Shown here: piece by piece, positions 6,522 to 9,860 of the stretch | Position numbering within the stretch: the first letter of the stretch is position 1 | How the letters are laid out: every line of letters starts with the position of its first letter | Origin: Thermoplasmata archaeon | GTDB lineage: Archaea > Thermoplasmatota > Thermoplasmata > WALJ01 | Assembly (NCBI GenBank): GCA_026986305.1 | Contig: JALSOU010000127.1 | Location: 1-9,860, forward strand | DNA: 9,860 nt | Direction of reading: 5' to 3' | Made by a program: the position numbers and the translations under genes | The notes under the pieces: generated by a model | Databases searched by the model: none | Told to the model about the DNA's origin: nothing | The model's input: the letters and a program-made list of their open reading frames with translations, nothing else

Positions 6522-7331
6522 ATGGATGTTATCGCCGCCATATTGCTAGGAATCATTCAGGGAATTACAGAGTGGCTTCCGATAAGCAGCTCAGGACACC
6601 TCGTCATAGCACAGAGCTTTTTAGGGGTGGAAAACCCTGTTCTGTTCGATGCGGTTGTGCATTTAGGAACCCTTTTCGCTGTTCTTCTTGCAACATGGAG
6701 CTATGTTGTGGATGTGCTGAAATCCTCTATAAGAGCGCTCCGCGGGAACATCTTGGAGAACATAAGAAATGATGAGTATGCCAGAGCAGGATACGGAGCT
6801 TTAATAGCCACAATTCCCATAGTGATAGTCGGACTCGCATTACAGAGCTACATTGAGGAATCCTTCACTTCACTTAAAATCGTGGCCATATCCCTCCCAA
6901 TAACAGGCCTCATACTCTTTTCAATCAGAAAAAAAGACGGTGAAAACACGGCTCCTGATATGAAATCAGCGTTTCTGATAGGTATAGCTCAGGTCTTCGC
7001 TCTGATTCCCGGCATATCCAGATCAGGCACAACAATAGTGGCTGGTGTGCATTCCGGTCTTAAAAGGGAGAGCGCAGCTAGGTTTTCGTTCCTCATGGCT
7101 ATATTGGCCATAGCAGGAGCCGGCGCCCTACAGATATACAAGGCAGTCCATAGCCCTGAAAGTTTGGACATATCCATACTCACCGCAGGCTTTCTTTCAT
7201 CCTTCATAGTGGGCTATCTATCAATAAAGGCCCTGTTAAGGGTAGTTGTTACAGATAAGTTCCATTACTTTGCCTACTACTGCTGGATTGTTGGAGCAAT
7301 CCTCATGGCCTTCCTTTTCATTCCAAAATAA
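6522..7331 (+). CDS. uppP: Polyprenyl (undecaprenyl)-diphosphate phosphatase
   Basis: A 269-residue membrane enzyme of the BacA/UppP family, the normal length. It removes a phosphate from a C55-type polyprenyl diphosphate to regenerate the lipid carrier for glycan assembly; in archaea the carrier would be a dolichyl-type or related polyprenyl phosphate used for glycosylation, which is an inference. Catalytic motifs are intact: Q13-xxx-E17 followed by LPISSSGH (19-26) in the first repeat, and PGISRSGTT (163-171) with R167 in the second. About seven or eight hydrophobic segments are visible. The ATG at 6522 lines up with the family start (MDVIAAILLGIIQG) and with a TATA-like element about 26 bases before. 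The taw2-like gene follows after nine bases in the same frame, so the two are probably one transcript. The gene is divergent from serA. Confidence 0.93.
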   Translation: MDVIAAILLGIIQGITEWLPISSSGHLVIAQSFLGVENPVLFDAVVHLGTLFAVLLATWSYVVDVLKSSIRALRGNILENIRNDEYARAGYGALIATIPIVIVGLALQSYIEESFTSLKIVAISLPITGLILFSIRKKDGENTAPDMKSAFLIGIAQVFALIPGISRSGTTIVAGVHSGLKRESAARFSFLMAILAIAGAGALQIYKAVHSPESLDISILTAGFLSSFIVGYLSIKALLRVVVTDKFHYFAYYCWIVGAILMAFLFIPK

Positions 7332-7340
7332 CTTATTTCA

Positions 7341-8384
7341 GTGCCCCTTTCCCCGCTCGTGTATCCAGCAATCAGGGTCAGAAAATCAGAGGTAGAATCG
7401 GTGAGAAAGAGCTTATTCCAGCACAGGGCGGTTGACGGAGAGCGGAGATTCATAAGGGATGGAGAGTGGGTGGAGATACCTATAAGGGAAGGCATGGAGG
7501 CTCTGGCATCAGAGTACGGAGAGCTGGTCTGGCAGAAGAGACCTGTATTCAAGGAAAGGCCACCAGCACCTCTTGAAATGATAAAAAAAGATCTTAGCGT
7601 CCCATATCCCGAGCTTCTTCCCAGAAAATGGGAGCTCTTCGGCGATGTCTTAATTTTAAGGATTCCAGAGGAGCTTGAGGATTATAGGCACGAAATCGCA
7701 GAGGTCTATGCCCGAATTTTGGGAGCTAGAACTGTTTTAAGGGATTCAGGAGGCATAGAAGGAGAGTTCAGGGAACCTGTTGTGGAGTTCCTTCTTGGAG
7801 ATGATGCTGAAACCACACACTTGGAAAACGGAGTCAGGTTCAGGTTTGACGCATCAAGGATAATGTTCTCCTCAGGAAACATAGATGAGAGAGTGAGGAT
7901 GGCCTATCTCCCTTCTAGAAATGAGGTGATAGTGGATATGTTCGCAGGGATAGGCTACTTTTCCATACCCATGGCAGTGCATTCCCGTCCTAAAAAGATC
8001 TATGCGTGTGAGAAAAACCCGGTAGCTTTCAGATATCTGAAAGAAAACATCGCTATAAACAGGGTTGAAGCCATCGTTGAACCCATACTTGGAGATAACA
8101 GGGAGCATTGCCCTGAGAATGTTGCGGACAGAGTGGTCATGGGATATGTGGGAAAAACGCACCTATTTCTGGAAAAAGCCTTCAGAATAATCAAAGATGA
8201 GGGGACAATCCATTACCATGAGACCTGCCCTGAGGAACTCCTTCCAGAGCGGCCTGTTCTCAGGGTTAAGGCTGCTGCGGAGCGCTCCTCCTATGAAGTC
8301 ATAGGCACATCTCTGAGAAAGGTTAAGTCATACGCTCCGGGAGTTCTACATGTTGTTGTGGATGCTAGGGTGAGGAGGACTTAG
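7341..8384 (+). CDS. taw2: Taw2-like tRNA wyosine aminocarboxypropyltransferase (Trm5/Tyw2 family)
   Basis: A 347-residue class I SAM-dependent protein. The core has the SAM site VDMFAGIGYFSIP (198-210), acidic E224 in CEKNP, GD at 251-252, then MGYVGKTHLFL (267-277) and HYHE (291-294), and a conserved end VKSYAPGVLHVVVDA (328-342). In Trm5 proper the motif IV region reads NLP(K/P); here it reads MGYVG with HYHE, the pattern of archaeal Tyw2 (Taw2), which transfers the aminocarboxypropyl group of SAM to C7 of 4-demethylwyosine at position 37 of tRNA-Phe. An N-terminal domain (about 1-130) precedes the LPRKWELFGDVLIL segment. The start is the GTG at 7341; no ATG occurs in frame for about 50 codons, and no Shine-Dalgarno is evident, so expression probably relies on the uppP transcript. 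A Trm5-type m1G37 activity is the main alternative. Confidence 0.82.
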   Translation: MPLSPLVYPAIRVRKSEVESVRKSLFQHRAVDGERRFIRDGEWVEIPIREGMEALASEYGELVWQKRPVFKERPPAPLEMIKKDLSVPYPELLPRKWELFGDVLILRIPEELEDYRHEIAEVYARILGARTVLRDSGGIEGEFREPVVEFLLGDDAETTHLENGVRFRFDASRIMFSSGNIDERVRMAYLPSRNEVIVDMFAGIGYFSIPMAVHSRPKKIYACEKNPVAFRYLKENIAINRVEAIVEPILGDNREHCPENVADRVVMGYVGKTHLFLEKAFRIIKDEGTIHYHETCPEELLPERPVLRVKAAAERSSYEVIGTSLRKVKSYAPGVLHVVVDARVRRT

Positions 8385-9643
8385 ACTATGTGCAGTATGA
8401 TATCAGCCACATTCGTGCCTGTGAATCCCGTCTTTATCGCTCCGCCTACCCTTTCAAAGAAGGATGAAGAATCGCTGTTTTTCAGAAATTCCTCCATGTC
8501 CAGCCCTTTTTTATTCGAGATTTCAGCTGTGTATTCATCTGCAATAGCCCCTGCATAAGGGCTGTTTCCATCTATTCCGTCTGTGCCCACCGATGCTACC
8601 AGACCTTTCGAACCCGTTTTCATCGCCCTCAAAACGAGCTCCTGATTCCTTCCACCCCTTCCGTTTCCTCTAACTTTTGCAGTGCTTTCTCCACCCATTA
8701 TAGCGGATAAATTCTGATTAACCATAGCTTTGGATATCTCTTCAACACTGCCGATTACGCTGTGATATATCTGGTGCTCAATTCCATTCAAAGCGAGAAC
8801 CATAGATGCATGGCTAACAGCCATCCTGTTGTCCGCAATTATTAGGTTCATATCTGCGCTCTCCCCCCTTATTTCCTCTTTAAGCGCCCTCTTAACCCCT
8901 TCAGATACCTGATCCCAAATTCCGTATCTTCTGAGTATTTCCTCAGCCTTTCTCTCCTCGTTTTTCACAGCCACTGTGGGTCCTGAGGCTATGGATGGAA
9001 GGTGGTTGTCCACCACATCCGAGATTATGAGTGATATTACCTTAGCAGGCCTGAGATATCTCGTGAATTTTCCACCTTTAACCATTGAGAGGCTCCTTCT
9101 AACCACATTCAGCTCCCATATATCAGCTCCTTTTTTCATGAGACTTTCAGTTATCTCCCTTATTTCCTCCAGAGAAACCCCGTATTTTGGCATGCAGAAC
9201 ATTGAAGAACCCCCTCCGCTTATCAGCACTATGGCTAAATCTCCTTCTCTCAGGCTTTTGGCCATGTCTAGGATTTTTTCCGTGTTTTTCAGGGTTTCCT
9301 CGTCTGGAAAAGGGTGAGATCCCCTTTTGAACACAATGTTTCCCACCTTACCCTCTTTTATTGATACTATTACGCCTTCATCTATCACATCTCCCAGTAT
9401 CCTGTGGAGCGCTATGCCCATGTGGTATGATGCCTTCCCCATGCCGAAAACAGCTATTTTCCCCCTTTTTTTCACAGGGATGCCGGATATCTCTATCTCA
9501 TCGCCTATTTTTTTCACATGCTCAGGAATAACAGTGTCTGGATGCACGGAGATTATGGCGCTCTCCAGGGCTTTTATTGCTATTTCCCTTCTTTTTCTGA
9601 ATCTATAAGGCACATTCAGCAGCTCATCTCTGTTTTCTATCAC
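8381..9643 (-). CDS. gck: Glycerate 2-kinase, MOFRL family
   Basis: A 420-residue kinase of the GckA/TtuD type, which phosphorylates D-glycerate to 2-phosphoglycerate, as used in the non-phosphorylative Entner-Doudoroff route of Thermoplasmata-like archaea. Motifs in order: VFGMGKAS (65-72), LISGGGSSMF (140-149), VKGGK (188-192), IISDVVDNHL (206-215), ASGPT (219-223), GGEST (317-321), GNGRGGRNQEL (326-336), SVGTDGIDGNSP (351-362) and TGFTGTNVADI (406-416); the last part is the MOFRL domain. A TTG at 9685 is in frame, but a TATA box at 9689-9697 lies too close for it to be transcribed. The GTG at 9643, 5 bases after AGGTG, gives a start (MIENRDELL) that fits the family. Its TAA stop interlocks with the taw2 TAG. 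Confidence 0.92.
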   Translation of the reverse strand: MIENRDELLNVPYRFRKRREIAIKALESAIISVHPDTVIPEHVKKIGDEIEISGIPVKKRGKIAVFGMGKASYHMGIALHRILGDVIDEGVIVSIKEGKVGNIVFKRGSHPFPDEETLKNTEKILDMAKSLREGDLAIVLISGGGSSMFCMPKYGVSLEEIREITESLMKKGADIWELNVVRRSLSMVKGGKFTRYLRPAKVISLIISDVVDNHLPSIASGPTVAVKNEERKAEEILRRYGIWDQVSEGVKRALKEEIRGESADMNLIIADNRMAVSHASMVLALNGIEHQIYHSVIGSVEEISKAMVNQNLSAIMGGESTAKVRGNGRGGRNQELVLRAMKTGSKGLVASVGTDGIDGNSPYAGAIADEYTAEISNKKGLDMEEFLKNSDSSSFFERVGGAIKTGFTGTNVADIILHIV

Positions 9644-9648
9644 GCTTA

Positions 9649-9653
9649 CACCT
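9649..9653 (-). promoter_or_regulatory. Shine-Dalgarno site for glycerate kinase
   Basis: AGGTG on the minus strand ends five bases before the GTG at 9643, good archaeal spacing. With the TATA box at 9689-9697 it selects this GTG over the upstream TTG. Confidence 0.6.
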
Positions 9654-9688
9654 AAATCGCTCTGGTATTTTACTCTGCTGTCCAAGGG

Positions 9689-9697
9689 TATTTAAAA
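9689..9697 (-). promoter_or_regulatory. TATA box for glycerate kinase
   Basis: TTTTAAATA on the minus strand predicts a transcription start near 9667, giving a leader of about 24 bases to the GTG at 9643. A second TA-rich block (ATATCTATATAT, about 9714-9725) could be an alternative box. Confidence 0.6.
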
Positions 9698-9740
9698 TTA
9701 TTCTCCAATCGGCATATCTATATATCTCTCTTGCGAAAAC

Positions 9741-9748
9741 TTTATATA
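9741..9748 (+). promoter_or_regulatory. Strong TATA box reading out of the right edge
   Basis: TTTATATA, preceded by GAAAAC, is the best TATA match in the window. It predicts transcription start near 9770-9772 and a leader of about 28 bases to the TTG at 9800. Confidence 0.65.
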
Positions 9749-9799
9749 GTTTTTGATTTAGAGGTTATTATTGCATAAACACGCAAACAAGGGGATTCC

Positions 9800-9860
9800 T
9801 TGAAGGAGATTGGCGCTGTGAGAACAACAACCCGCTCTGGCCTTTTGATAATAAAGGCTA
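9800..9860 (+). CDS. N-terminal fragment resembling H/ACA RNP subunit Gar1
   Basis: Twenty codons are visible before the window ends. From a TTG at 9800 the protein reads LKEIGAV, TTTRSG and LLIIKA, which resembles the start of archaeal Gar1 (pattern: Leu-Lys, x-x-Gly-x-Val, a short polar turn with Ser-Gly, then a hydrophobic strand). Gar1 is a core protein of H/ACA guide RNPs that pseudouridylate rRNA. A GGGGAT Shine-Dalgarno-like site (9791-9796) ends about four bases before the TTG, and a strong TATA box lies upstream. An in-frame GTG at 9818 is a less likely start because it would cut off the conserved Leu-Lys-x-x-Gly. The short length makes the identification tentative. Confidence 0.5.
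   Translation, partial: MKEIGAVRTTTRSGLLIIKA

Noticed and set aside
6120..6772. Several plus-strand frames of 80-116 codons over the serA and uppP starts
   Set aside because: They are antisense to serA or out of frame with uppP, both of which have intact catalytic motifs; products show no recognisable pattern.
8976..9608. Plus-strand frames opposite the glycerate kinase gene
   Set aside because: They mirror the kinase coding sequence on the other strand, are Ser/Pro/Ile-rich without motifs, and lack starts with a ribosome site.
9711..9730. TA-rich run (ATATCTATATAT) considered as a short repeat or origin element
   Set aside because: It is isolated, between two promoters, and no second copy or iterated motif is present; an extra TATA box is the simpler reading.

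Overview
The window reads as a compact chromosomal segment of a thermophilic archaeon, most likely a euryarchaeon near the class Thermoplasmata. Four things point that way: heavy use of ATA (Ile) and AGG/AGA (Arg) codons, archaeal TATA boxes about 25 bases before gene starts, an archaeal-type 7S SRP RNA that is far more GC-rich than the genes around it, and archaea-restricted families (DUF123, UPF0201, DUF401, Taw2-like methyltransferase). The class is an inference from gene content and style; no marker for naming a species is present.

Layout, left to right. (1) The 3' end of a DUF123 gene (+) runs convergently into rlmE (-), the gene for a 2'-O-ribose RNA methyltransferase, and overlaps it by 38 bases. 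(2) A MATE-family multidrug efflux gene (+) ends two bases before the 3' end of the SRP RNA gene, which lies on the minus strand at about 2467-2776. (3) Divergent from the SRP RNA promoter is a rightward set: a UPF0201 (DUF54) RNA-binding-fold protein, a TIM-barrel sugar isomerase/AP-endonuclease-2-type enzyme, and a DUF401 membrane transporter-like protein. (4) A leftward pair follows: a short (type III) D-3-phosphoglycerate dehydrogenase and a 90-residue unrecognised acidic protein whose start overlaps the dehydrogenase stop. (5) Across an 85-base divergent promoter region are uppP (polyprenyl-diphosphate phosphatase) and a taw2-like wyosine-pathway gene (+). (6) A MOFRL-type glycerate 2-kinase (-) converges on taw2. 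(7) At the right edge a strong TATA box on the + strand leads into the first codons of a gene that resembles gar1 (H/ACA RNP subunit).

The genes are mostly housekeeping: RNA modification and RNP assembly (RlmE, SRP RNA, UPF0201, Taw2, probable Gar1), lipid-carrier recycling (UppP), three-carbon and serine metabolism (phosphoglycerate dehydrogenase, glycerate kinase) and transport (MATE, DUF401). Packing is very tight: two convergent gene pairs share the four bases TTAG as their interlocked stop codons, and an operon junction uses a stop codon as part of a Shine-Dalgarno site. Genes at transcript fronts tend to have a TATA box placed for a leaderless or nearly leaderless mRNA, while internal genes and a few others have Shine-Dalgarno sequences. 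I see no insertion sequence, CRISPR array, tRNA, phage gene or defence island. No stretch over 300 bases is empty; the only long non-protein stretch is filled by the SRP RNA. The least understood parts are the 90-residue protein, the DUF401/isomerase/UPF0201 cluster, and the DUF123 protein that lacks its usual cysteines.
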